DNA of 34,534 nt from DASRPD01 sp035646535 (GTDB lineage: Bacteria > Actinomycetota > Acidimicrobiia > IMCC26256 > JANYLB01): positions 1 to 34,534 of the forward strand of contig DASRPD010000053.1 in assembly GCA_035646535.1 (NCBI GenBank), in the 5' to 3' direction. The notes under the pieces were generated by a model. That model worked only from the letters and a program-made list of their open reading frames with translations, searched no databases and was not told the DNA's origin. Below, one piece after another: positions 9,104-16,016 of the stretch. The position numbers and the translations under genes are program-made. How positions within the stretch are numbered: position 1 is the stretch's first letter; each line of letters opens with the position of its first letter.

Positions 9104-9140
9104 GCGTCGCAGGTCGTGAATAATTCTCGTCCTGCGACGC
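9104..9140 (+). promoter_or_regulatory. Long dyad with AT-rich centre between trpB2 and trpF
   Basis: Perfect 10-bp arms GCGTCGCAGG (9104-9113) and CCTGCGACGC (9131-9140) enclose 17 nt centred on GAATAATTC (9118-9126), itself GAAT-A-ATTC. The centre is the most AT-rich spot in the trp region. There is no T-tract. It could be an operator, a promoter core or a hairpin that blocks or processes the transcript. A TANNNT match (TACCGT, 9194-9199) lies 9 nt before the trpF ATG, so an internal trpF promoter is possible. Confidence 0.45.
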
Positions 9141-9208
9141 AAGAGCGTGCTGGGGGGCGGGAAACAGTTCTGGGTGAGTCTCGGTGGGTCCGGTACCGTG
9201 GGCGGGCC

Positions 9209-9898
9209 ATGTGGATCAAGGTGTGCGGGATCACCAACGAGGACGACGCGCTCCTGGCCGTGGCCCTCGGCGCCGACGCGCTCGGGTTCGTGTTCGCGTC
9301 GGGCAGCCCGCGCATGGTGACGCCCGTCACCGCGCGTGACATCGTCAAGCGACTGCCGCACGAGGCGATCACCGTCGGGGTCTTCCGCGACGAGCGGCCC
9401 GAACGCGTCGCCGAGATCGTCAACACCACCGGCCTGCAGGGCGCTCAGCTCCACGGTCGGGAGCCGCTGTCGGAGGTTCGGTGGGTGCGCCAACGGGTCC
9501 CCTTCGTGATCCAGGCCTTCCCCGCCGGTGATGCCGCGGTGGCGTCGGCCGCCAACGGTCCCGCCGACGTGCTCCTCGTCGACTCACCCGATCCGGGCTC
9601 GGGCCGGGTCTTCGACTGGTCACTCGCCGAGGGCGTCCCGGGGGGTATCCGCCTGCTCATCGCCGGCGGCCTCACCCACGAGAATGTCGGTGAGGCCATC
9701 CGCCGGGTCCGCCCGTGGGGGGTTGACGTCAGCACGGGAGTCGAGGCGTCTCCCGGTCGAAAGGACGTACGCAAGCTGCGCCGGTTCATCGAAGCCGCCC
9801 GCGAAGCGGGTGAGGCGCTGCGGGAGGAGACTCCGGCGCCGGCCTCCGCCAACGCGAACGAGCCCTACAACTGGATGGACGACGAGGAGCACCCGTGA
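9209..9898 (+). CDS. trpF: Phosphoribosylanthranilate isomerase
   Basis: The 229-residue protein catalyses the Amadori rearrangement of N-(5-phosphoribosyl)anthranilate. It starts MWIKVCGITNEDDA with the catalytic Cys, continues with LGADALGFVFASGSPRMV, GLQGAQLHG, DVLLVDSPDPGSGRVFDWSL with the catalytic Asp, then LLIAGGLTHENV and GVDVSTGVEASPGRKD, the phosphate site. After the barrel there is a Glu/Pro/Ala-rich tail of about 30 residues that is longer than usual. The ATG at 9209 is fixed by the motif at the very N-terminus. The stop overlaps the GTG of trpB1 (GTGA). A 119-bp gap with a strong dyad separates it from trpB2, the only real gap in this operon. Confidence 0.96.
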   Translation: MWIKVCGITNEDDALLAVALGADALGFVFASGSPRMVTPVTARDIVKRLPHEAITVGVFRDERPERVAEIVNTTGLQGAQLHGREPLSEVRWVRQRVPFVIQAFPAGDAAVASAANGPADVLLVDSPDPGSGRVFDWSLAEGVPGGIRLLIAGGLTHENVGEAIRRVRPWGVDVSTGVEASPGRKDVRKLRRFIEAAREAGEALREETPAPASANANEPYNWMDDEEHP

Positions 9899-11163
9899 GC
9901 GCGCCGGCCCGCGGTCGCCCGGTCCAGCTCGCCGGGAGACCGGCCGACGAACCCACGGGTCTCGGCCGGTTCGGGGAGTTCGGCGGCCGGTTCGTGCCCG
10001 AGTCGCTCGTTCCCGCGCTCGAGGAGCTGGAAGCCGAGTTCCGGGTCGCGTGGGCATCAGACGACTTCCGCACCGAGCTGGCAGACCTGCTCACCGGTTA
10101 CGCCGGGCGACCGACGCCGGTGACCGAGTGCCACCGGCTGTCCGAACGCCTCGGGCTGCGGGTCCTGCTGAAGCGGGAGGACTTGACCCATACGGGCTCG
10201 CACAAGATCAACAACGTGCTCGGTCAGGCGCTGCTGACCCGACGGATGGGCAAGCACCGCGTCATCGCCGAGACCGGCGCCGGTCAGCACGGTGTCGCCA
10301 CCGCGACCGCAGCGGCGCTGTTCGGCCTCGACTGTCAGGTGTTCATGGGCGCCGTCGACATCGAGCGCCAGGCGCTCAACGTGTGGCGCATGCAGCTGCT
10401 CGGCGCCGAGGTGATCCCGGTCAACTCGGGCAGCGCCACCCTGAAGGACGCGATCAACGATGCGTTGCGAGACTGGGTCGGGACCGTCGAGACCACGCAC
10501 TACTGCATCGGCAGTGTTGTCGGGCCGCACCCGTACCCGTGGATCGTGCGCGAGTTCCAGCGGGTCGTCGGCGACGAGGCGCGCGAGCAGCACCGCGCGA
10601 TCACCGGCGGTGATCCCGACCTCGTGGTCGCGTGCGTCGGCGGTGGCTCGAACGCCATCGGAACCTTCGCCGGGTTCATCGACACCGAGGCTCGCCTCGT
10701 CGGTGTCGAAGCCGGCGGGCGGGGACTCGAGTCGGGTGCCCACGGCGCGTCGGTGAGTCGGGGTGTGCCCGGCGTCCTGCACGGTGCTCGTTCGCTGTAC
10801 CTCCAGGACGAGCACGGTCAGATCCTCGAGGCGCACTCGGTGAGCGCCGGTCTGGACTATCCCGGTGTCGGTCCCGAGCACGCACAGCTCGCCGCGCAGG
10901 GACGCGCCGAGTACGTGTCCGCCACCGACGACGAAGCCATCGCCGGGTTTCAGCTCCTCGCCGAGACGGAGGGGATCGTGCCCGCGCTCGAACCGGCCCA
11001 CGCGATCGGCTGGCTCGCCCGCGAAGCCGGCCGGGCCGTGGCGAGCGGTACGACCGTGCTGGTGACCCTGTCGGGTCGCGGGGACAAGGACGCCGCGCAG
11101 GTCGCCGAGCTCATGGGCGCCGGGCTCATGGGCGAAGGGCTCATGGGCGAAGGGCCCGCGTGA
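9895..11163 (+). CDS. trpB: Tryptophan synthase beta chain (classical TrpB1)
   Basis: The 422-residue protein is the classical beta subunit that joins serine with indole channelled from TrpA. GRFGEFGGRFVPESLVPALEEL opens the core. PLP Lys104 is in THTGSHKINN, Glu126 in ETGAGQHGVATATAAALFG, and the phosphate loop is CVGGGSNAIG. AAQGRAEYVSATDDEA and EPAHAIGW are also typical. The C-terminus ends in three near-identical pentapeptides (ELMGA, GLMGE, GLMGE) from a 15-bp DNA repeat just before the stop. GTG start overlaps trpF by 4 nt, and the stop overlaps the trpA GTG. With trpA directly downstream it should form the normal alpha2beta2 complex, unlike the TrpB2 upstream. Confidence 0.97.
   Translation: MSAPARGRPVQLAGRPADEPTGLGRFGEFGGRFVPESLVPALEELEAEFRVAWASDDFRTELADLLTGYAGRPTPVTECHRLSERLGLRVLLKREDLTHTGSHKINNVLGQALLTRRMGKHRVIAETGAGQHGVATATAAALFGLDCQVFMGAVDIERQALNVWRMQLLGAEVIPVNSGSATLKDAINDALRDWVGTVETTHYCIGSVVGPHPYPWIVREFQRVVGDEAREQHRAITGGDPDLVVACVGGGSNAIGTFAGFIDTEARLVGVEAGGRGLESGAHGASVSRGVPGVLHGARSLYLQDEHGQILEAHSVSAGLDYPGVGPEHAQLAAQGRAEYVSATDDEAIAGFQLLAETEGIVPALEPAHAIGWLAREAGRAVASGTTVLVTLSGRGDKDAAQVAELMGAGLMGEGLMGEGPA
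11107..11151 (+). repeat. 15-bp tandem repeat in the trpB 3' end
   Basis: Two identical units (11122-11136 and 11137-11151, GGGCTCATGGGCGAA) follow a diverged first unit (11107-11121). They add five-residue steps (GLMGE) to the TrpB C-terminus and keep the frame. They probably arose by slippage. Confidence 0.85.
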
Positions 11164-11933
11164 GGCTCGAGGAGCATCTCCGGGCCCGCCGCGCCGAAGG
11201 TCGCACGCTGCTCGTGCCGTACGTCACGGGAGGGCTCGGATCGGGGTGGTCGGACGTCGTGCGGGCGGTGGCATCCGCGGGCGCAGACGCGATCGAGATC
11301 GGGATCCCGTTCTCGGATCCGGTGATGGACGGATCAACGATCCAGGAAGCGTCGCAGCGCGCGTTGCAGCTCGGCGCCACACCGCAGGGGATCATCGCCG
11401 ACGCCGCGAGGCTCGATGTCGATGTCCCGCTCGTGGTCATGACCTACTACAACCCGGTCCACCACGCGGGAGTCGAGCGGTTCGCCGCGTCGCTCGCGGC
11501 CGCGGGGATCGACGGCGCCATCGTCCCGGACCTGCCCCTCGACGAGCTGGATGGCTGGGGTGACGCGGCCGACGCCGCCGGCGTCGAAACCGTGCTCCTG
11601 GCCGCGCCGGCGACGCCCACCGAACGTCTCGAGGCGATCTGCGAACGCTCACGCGGCTTCGTCTACGCCGTCGCGCTGATGGGCGTGACCGGCGAGCGCA
11701 GTGCCCTCGCCGCGCAGGCCGTCGAGATGGGACGCCGCGCCAAGGCGGTCACCGATCGTCCGGTGCTGCTCGGCGTCGGTATCTCGACGCCCGCCCAGGC
11801 GCGTGACGCCGCGGCCGGCGCGGACGGGGTGATCGTCGGCAGTGCCCTCGTTCGCCGGCTCCTCCAGGGTGGTGGGCCGGAGGCCGCGGCCGAGTTCGTC
11901 GGCGAGCTCCGAGCCGGGCTCGACGCGTCATGA
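11160..11933 (+). CDS. trpA: Tryptophan synthase alpha chain
   Basis: The 257-residue TIM barrel cleaves indole-3-glycerol phosphate to indole and glyceraldehyde 3-phosphate. PYVTGGLGSG lies near the start. The catalytic Glu46 and Asp57 are in DAIEIGIPFSDPVMDG, with the same 11-residue spacing as in the E. coli enzyme. VMTYYNPVHHAGVERF, GAIVPDLPLDEL, FVYAVALMGVTGERS and GVGISTPAQA follow, the last two being the phosphate and loop-6 regions. The GTG at 11160 overlaps the trpB stop, and the stop overlaps the ATG of the small gene downstream (ATGA). All junctions on this side of the dyad are 4-nt couplings, so equal expression of trpB and trpA is likely. Confidence 0.97.
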   Translation: MRLEEHLRARRAEGRTLLVPYVTGGLGSGWSDVVRAVASAGADAIEIGIPFSDPVMDGSTIQEASQRALQLGATPQGIIADAARLDVDVPLVVMTYYNPVHHAGVERFAASLAAAGIDGAIVPDLPLDELDGWGDAADAAGVETVLLAAPATPTERLEAICERSRGFVYAVALMGVTGERSALAAQAVEMGRRAKAVTDRPVLLGVGISTPAQARDAAAGADGVIVGSALVRRLLQGGGPEAAAEFVGELRAGLDAS

Positions 11934-12262
11934 CCGCCGGCTGGACTCCTCGGGACCAGGACCCGAACCACTGCGACCTGTGCGAAGCCGCGCGCATCAC
12001 GGAGTGGTTCCACGAGGACGACATCTGCTGGATCGCCGAGTGCGAGATCTGCGCGGTACCGATGGTCGTGTGGCGTGACCACGGGACCGAGCCACCGGCG
12101 GCGACCCTCGAACACATGCACACCCGGCTCGCGCTCGTTGTCTCGCAGCACTTCACGTTCGAGCACTACGTCGACGACAACATGCGCAACATCCCCGACC
12201 ACTACCACGCGCACGCCCGACCGAAGGGCGGCTTCTTCGGTCACCATCTCCGACGCGGCTGA
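11930..12262 (+). CDS. Small HIT-like protein with two CxxC motifs
   Basis: The 110-residue protein has no firm name. It shows CxxC at residues 15-18 (HCDLC), a Cys at 33, CxxC at 38-41 (CEIC), then VPMVVWRDHG, and HYHAHARP at 91-98. The last segment fits the histidine-triad pattern H-x-H-x-H followed by a small residue and Pro. The EDDICWIAECEIC and VPMVVWRDH segments recall the strands before the nucleotide site in HIT hydrolases, which often carry a zinc CxxC. Against this, it is short and lacks much of the usual HIT core. The ATG overlaps the trpA stop, so it is the last gene of the trp operon. A tie to tryptophan metabolism is only positional. Gene confidence is high; the HIT link is inference. 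Confidence 0.8.
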   Translation: MTAGWTPRDQDPNHCDLCEAARITEWFHEDDICWIAECEICAVPMVVWRDHGTEPPAATLEHMHTRLALVVSQHFTFEHYVDDNMRNIPDHYHAHARPKGGFFGHHLRRG

Positions 12263-12265
12263 GCA

Positions 12266-12287
12266 CCGCCGCGGGCGCCTCCGGCGG
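12266..12287. terminator. GC hairpin between convergent genes
   Basis: CCGCCG (12266-12271) and CGGCGG (12282-12287) form a 6-bp stem with a 10-nt loop, 3 bases past the stop of the last trp-operon gene. A short CTGTTCTC follows, not a true T-tract. It could end transcription from the trp side and shield the convergent hydrolase gene. Confidence 0.35.
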
Positions 12288-12332
12288 CTGTTCTCGCGTC
12301 GTGCGGGAACGTGATGGCGGTTCGTCAGACGG

Positions 12333-13127
12333 TCACCCGGTCAGCCGCTCGGCGAGGAAGCTGAGCACCTGATCCAGCGCGGCCCGGGTGGGATGACCCG
12401 GCTCGTCGACCAGATGCTCCGTGAGGACGGAATGGGCCGTGCGGGGGACGTCGTGCGGGTTGCCGGGCGACGAGTCGATCTCGACGCCGATGAAGGCCTC
12501 CCCGAGCTCTCGGCGCAGGGTCTCGAAGCGATCCGCCGGCACGAGCGGGTCCTTGGTGAAGCGCAGACCGAGCACGCACGCACCCCGGGCGGCCCGGTCC
12601 TTGAGCGCGGCGAGGTCGGCGTCACTGACGCCGAGCGCCCGCCGACGGGTCTTGCCGATCCCCAGCGGCAGAGAAGGCTGGCTGAGCACGGGGGCCAACA
12701 CCGCTTCGTCCACCATCATCCCGAGGGCGAACCCGCCGGTGAAGCACATCCCGATCACACCGACGCCCGGTCCGCCCGCGCGCGCGTGGGCCTCGCGGGC
12801 GAGCGCGAGCAGCCACGTGGTGATCGGGCTCGTGCGGTCGAGCGCGAACGACGCGAAGTCTCGTGACACGCACCCGCTGAACATGGAGCGCGCGACGTAC
12901 CCCACGCTCATCGGCCGTCCGGGCTCACCGAACAACGACGGCATCACGACCGTGTAGCCCGCGGCGACGAGTCGGCGGGCGAAGCCGGCGACCTCGGGGG
13001 TGATGCCCGGCATCTCCGTCAGCACCAGCACGGCGGGGCCGGCGCCCTGGCGGAACACGGTCCGGGTCACGCCTCGGTCGGTGAACGTGTCGGTGGTGAA
13101 GTCGGAGAGCGGGTCGCGGTCGGCCAT
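12333..13127 (-). CDS. Dienelactone hydrolase family protein
   Basis: The 264-residue alpha/beta hydrolase has the Cys nucleophile typical of dienelactone hydrolases: Cys128 in GVIGMCFTGGFALGM. PAVLVLTEMPGITPEVAGFARRLVAAGYTVVMPSLFGEPG matches the first strand and the start of the family. An Asp and a His for the triad are available in FTKDPLVPADRF and in the C-terminal region around GHPTRAALDQVLSFL, though I cannot assign them with certainty. Family members open cyclic esters or act as general esterases; the substrate here is unknown. A TAACGT element (13136-13141) lies 8 nt before the ATG, so it probably has its own promoter with almost no leader. The MFS gene is 34 bases upstream on the same strand. 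Confidence 0.85.
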   Translation of the reverse strand: MADRDPLSDFTTDTFTDRGVTRTVFRQGAGPAVLVLTEMPGITPEVAGFARRLVAAGYTVVMPSLFGEPGRPMSVGYVARSMFSGCVSRDFASFALDRTSPITTWLLALAREAHARAGGPGVGVIGMCFTGGFALGMMVDEAVLAPVLSQPSLPLGIGKTRRRALGVSDADLAALKDRAARGACVLGLRFTKDPLVPADRFETLRRELGEAFIGVEIDSSPGNPHDVPRTAHSVLTEHLVDEPGHPTRAALDQVLSFLAERLTG

Positions 13128-13135
13128 GGGCGCCG

Positions 13136-13141
13136 ACGTTA
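13136..13141 (-). promoter_or_regulatory. -10 element for the dienelactone hydrolase gene
   Basis: On the minus strand TAACGT (TANNNT type) ends 8 nt before the ATG at 13127, with no ribosome binding site between. This suggests a leaderless or near-leaderless transcript. Confidence 0.35.
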
Positions 13142-13161
13142 CGCGCTCGGCGGGGCGCGGG

Positions 13162-14709
13162 TCAGACCTCCGACGGGCTCACGTCGTCGAGGTCGCGGTG
13201 GGCCGCCTCGGGCAGTCGCGGGATGAGGAACGTCGCGGCGAGGACCGGCGCCAATCCACACACCGCGATGGCCGGGCCGAGCCCGCCGAGGGTGTCGGCG
13301 AGCAGCCCCGCCAACAGGAGACCCACGACTGCTCCGGCGACGCCGCTCACCAGGAGCAGGGCATTGCCGGTACCGCGCACCTCGGTGGGGAAGAGCTCGG
13401 CGTCGAGGGTTCCGAGCGCGACGGTGGCACCCCCGGCGAAGAGGATTGCAACCGTGGAGGCCACCCACAGGGACGGGCCGCCGATGAGGAAGAAGGTGAT
13501 CTGGGCCAGGGAGGCGATCCCGAGGCCGATCGCGGCGACGCCTCTCCGGCCGCGACGTTCGGCGAGCCGGCCGCCGATCACGAGCCCGGCCAGACCGGGG
13601 AGCCCGTTGGTGACCCCCCGGAAGAGGCTGATCCCCGAGTTGGAGAACCCACGGGTGTCGTCGAGGTACTTGTTGGTCAGCTGGGCCGACGGCGCACTGA
13701 ACAGGCCGGTGAGGAAGGCGATCGCAGCGAGCAGCGCGAACCTCGGGCCGTAGGCGCGGTCCATGACCTCACGGACACCCCCGCGGGCCTCGGTGCGACT
13801 CGCCAGAGCCCGGTAGCGGCGGGTCTCGGGGAGCCGGCGGATCAGGCGGGGGAGGAACACGATGCTGAGCCCGCTCAGCGCGAACGGGATGCGCCAGGCC
13901 TGGCCGCCGAGATCCGCGAGCGGCAACAGGATGACCGAGAGCGCGAAGCCCGCCCCCGACGCGAGCGCGAAGGTCGTGGCCGCGAGGGCGCGCGCGTTCT
14001 CGGGGGCCTCCTCGATGACCGCGATCCCGGCCACGACGAGCGTCGAGTTGACGAACGCTCGCACCAGGAGCTGTGAGCCGGTGAACAGGACGAGGTTCGG
14101 AGCGAGGGCGGTCACCGCGTTGGCGATGCAGAGTCCCGCGAACGACACCGCGAGGATCCGGCGGCGCCCGTGACGGTCGGCGAGCGCCGTGGTGATGAGT
14201 GCGACGAGCACACCCACCCGGGTGATCGCCAGTGCCACGCCGAGGTCCGCGTTGGAGGCGCCGAACGATTTGGCCACCGAGTTCGAGTTCTGGCCGAACA
14301 GCGCGGCGCCGAAGCTCGCCAACGCGCCGATGGCGGCGGCAACCGCGAGGAGCTGGACCGCCTCTTCGTCGAAGGCGGCCGAGGCGAGGAGGAACGGGGG
14401 TGCGGGGGGTTCGGGCGGATGTTCGCCCGCGAGTGCGGCCCGGGTCGCGTCGATGACGAACGCCAATTGGCGGCGGGCAGTACGACGAATGATCGGGGCG
14501 TAGAACCAGTGGAAGTAGGGGATACGCATCGAGCTCTCGACCGTGAGGTCGAGGCGAGTCGGCCCGCCGTCGTCATGCGGCGTCGTGACGTGTTCGAACG
14601 CGAAGGACTGGATCGACTCCAGCTGGTCGATGGCCGCGCCGACGGCGGTTTCGACCTCCGCGACCGGCGCCTCGAGCTCAACCCGCCTGCGGCGTTGCAC
14701 GTGCGGCAT
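13162..14709 (-). CDS. MFS transporter with an N-terminal SRPBCC-like domain
   Basis: The 515-residue protein has two parts. Residues 1 to about 95 are soluble: RRVELEAPVAEVETAVGAAI opens like an SRPBCC/START-type ligand-binding fold, and VESSMRIPYFHWFYAPIIRR to AFVIDATRAALAG looks like its last strand and long helix. From about 115 onward lies a 12-helix major facilitator with the conserved loop TTALADRHGRRRILAVS between helices 2 and 3 and its half-repeat GGRLAERRGRRGVAAIGLG. The FPTEVRGTGNALL motif resembles the sugar/metabolite porter group. The ATG at 14709 includes the soluble domain; the open frame further upstream overlaps the bcp gene on the other strand. The substrate is unknown. 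The fusion is unusual to me and worth a check. Confidence 0.85.
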   Translation of the reverse strand: MPHVQRRRRVELEAPVAEVETAVGAAIDQLESIQSFAFEHVTTPHDDGGPTRLDLTVESSMRIPYFHWFYAPIIRRTARRQLAFVIDATRAALAGEHPPEPPAPPFLLASAAFDEEAVQLLAVAAAIGALASFGAALFGQNSNSVAKSFGASNADLGVALAITRVGVLVALITTALADRHGRRRILAVSFAGLCIANAVTALAPNLVLFTGSQLLVRAFVNSTLVVAGIAVIEEAPENARALAATTFALASGAGFALSVILLPLADLGGQAWRIPFALSGLSIVFLPRLIRRLPETRRYRALASRTEARGGVREVMDRAYGPRFALLAAIAFLTGLFSAPSAQLTNKYLDDTRGFSNSGISLFRGVTNGLPGLAGLVIGGRLAERRGRRGVAAIGLGIASLAQITFFLIGGPSLWVASTVAILFAGGATVALGTLDAELFPTEVRGTGNALLLVSGVAGAVVGLLLAGLLADTLGGLGPAIAVCGLAPVLAATFLIPRLPEAAHRDLDDVSPSEV

Positions 14710-14740
14710 GCTACGGGTCGCAACGTTCCCAACCGCGCGT

Positions 14741-14746
14741 AGGAGG
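14741..14746 (+). promoter_or_regulatory. Ribosome binding site of bcp
   Basis: A full AGGAGG lies 5 nt before the ATG at 14752 and fixes that start. It is one of the few strong Shine-Dalgarno sequences in the window. Confidence 0.7.
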
Positions 14747-14751
14747 CTCGA

Positions 14752-15216
14752 ATGCCACGACTCGACGTCGGCGACAAGGCACCCCGGTTCACCCTCGTGG
14801 ACCAGCACGGCGACACCGTGAAGCTCACCGGCTTCAAGGGCAAGAAGGTGGTCGTCTACTTCTATCCGAAGGCCAACACCTCGGGATGCACGACCCAGTC
14901 GTGTGCCCTTCGCGACGCCGAGCCCGACCTGGCCGCGCTCGGAGCCTCGGTCGTCGGGATCAGCCCCGACGCACCGGCCGCGCAGAAGAAGTTCGACGAC
15001 CGCTACGACCTGGGCTTTCCGTTGCTCGCCGACGAGGACCACGCGGTGGCGCAAGCGTGGGGCACCTGGGGGGAGAAGTCCATGTACGGCAAGCAGTACA
15101 TGGGAATCGTGCGCTCAGCCTTCGTCATCGACGAGAAGGGCACGATCGCGGCCGCGTTCTACAAGATCAGCCCCAAGAACACGGTGCCCGAGGTGCAAGC
15201 CGCGCTGGAGGAGTGA
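14752..15216 (+). CDS. bcp: Thiol peroxidase of the BCP/PrxQ type
   Basis: The 154-residue peroxiredoxin reduces hydrogen peroxide and organic peroxides using a thiol donor such as thioredoxin. The peroxidatic Cys46 and resolving Cys51 are in NTSGCTTQSCALRD, the typical PrxQ arrangement with four residues between them. VGDKAPRFTLVDQHGD and VVVYFYPKANTSGC at the start, and YGKQYMGIVRSAFVIDEKG toward the end, are standard. Length is normal. It stands alone, divergent from the MFS gene (42 bases apart) and convergent with fabI, from which a perfect hairpin separates it. Confidence 0.96.
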   Translation: MPRLDVGDKAPRFTLVDQHGDTVKLTGFKGKKVVVYFYPKANTSGCTTQSCALRDAEPDLAALGASVVGISPDAPAAQKKFDDRYDLGFPLLADEDHAVAQAWGTWGEKSMYGKQYMGIVRSAFVIDEKGTIAAAFYKISPKNTVPEVQAALEE

Positions 15217-15229
15217 GCGGGCCCGGGAG

Positions 15230-15247
15230 TGACCGGCGAACCGGTCA
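15230..15247. terminator. Perfect hairpin between convergent bcp and fabI
   Basis: TGACCGG (15230-15236), loop CGAA, and CCGGTCA (15241-15247) make a perfect 7-bp stem with a tetraloop. The right arm includes the fabI stop codon. It may end transcription in both directions, although there is no T-tract. Confidence 0.5.
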
Positions 15248-16006
15248 GGCGCCGATGGCGTGGAAGCCGCCGTCGACGTGGAGCACTTCGCCGGTGGTGG
15301 CGGGGAACCAGTCCGACAGCAGGGCGACGCAGGCTCGCGCGACGGGGTCGGGGTCGCGGACGTCCCAGCCGAGCGGAGCTCGTTCGGTCCACGCGGCTTC
15401 GAACTGCTCGAACCCGGGGATGGACTTCGCCGCGATGGTGCGGATCGGACCCGCGGCGACGAGGTTGACCCGTATTGCGTGCGGACCGAGATCGCGGGCC
15501 AGGTAGCGGGAGGTCGCCTCGAGCGCGGCCTTGGCGACCCCCATCCAGTCGTAGACCGGCCAGGCCTGGCTCGCGTTGTCGAAGTCGAGCCCGACGATGC
15601 TCCCGCCGTGCTCGCGCATGAGCGGCAGGGCGGCGACGCCGAGGGCCTGGAGCGAGTACGCCGAGACGCGCATCGCCACCGCGACGTCTTCCCAGGGCGC
15701 GGTGAGGAACCCACCGCCGAGGCAGCTCTCCGGTGCGAACGCGATCGCGTGCAGCACGCCGTCGAGCTGACCGCCCACCCGACCGGCGAGCGCGTCGAGG
15801 TGTTCCGGGTCGGCGACGTCGAGCTCGACGATCTCCGGGGTGACGGGCAGCCGCCGGGCGGTCCGTTCGGTGAGGCGCATCACCCGTCCGAATGAGCTGA
15901 GGATGACCTCGGCGCCTTCTTCTTGTGCGCGCCGCGCGACCGAGAACGCGATCGAGGCGTCGTTCAGAACCCCGGTGACCAAGATGCGCTTGCCGTCGAG
16001 CAGCAT
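15245..16006 (-). CDS. fabI: Enoyl-ACP reductase (FabI/InhA type)
   Basis: The 253-residue short-chain reductase catalyses the last step of the elongation cycle, NADH-dependent reduction of enoyl-ACP. ILVTGVLNDASIAFSVARRA is the diverged FabI nucleotide motif (not the GxxxGxG of FabG). Tyr152 and Lys159 in VYDWMGVAKAAL keep the Tyr-x6-Lys spacing of FabI/InhA, and the YDWM string closely matches the mycobacterial form. AAGPIRTIAAKSIPGF covers the substrate loop. The ATG at 16006 lies 10 nt after the fabF stop, making it the last gene of the FASII operon. If the InhA resemblance holds, a triclosan-type inhibitor site would be expected. Confidence 0.95.
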   Translation of the reverse strand: MLLDGKRILVTGVLNDASIAFSVARRAQEEGAEVILSSFGRVMRLTERTARRLPVTPEIVELDVADPEHLDALAGRVGGQLDGVLHAIAFAPESCLGGGFLTAPWEDVAVAMRVSAYSLQALGVAALPLMREHGGSIVGLDFDNASQAWPVYDWMGVAKAALEATSRYLARDLGPHAIRVNLVAAGPIRTIAAKSIPGFEQFEAAWTERAPLGWDVRDPDPVARACVALLSDWFPATTGEVLHVDGGFHAIGA

Positions 16007-16016
16007 GGACGCGAGG

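Noticed and set aside
9090..9208. Trp attenuator leader peptide or T-box before trpF.
   Set aside because: No short frame with consecutive Trp codons and no T-box anti-terminator sequence is visible; only a dyad is present.
14710..15054. Upstream extension of the MFS reading frame.
   Set aside because: It runs antisense through bcp, has no domain, and an ATG at 14709 starts the recognisable part.
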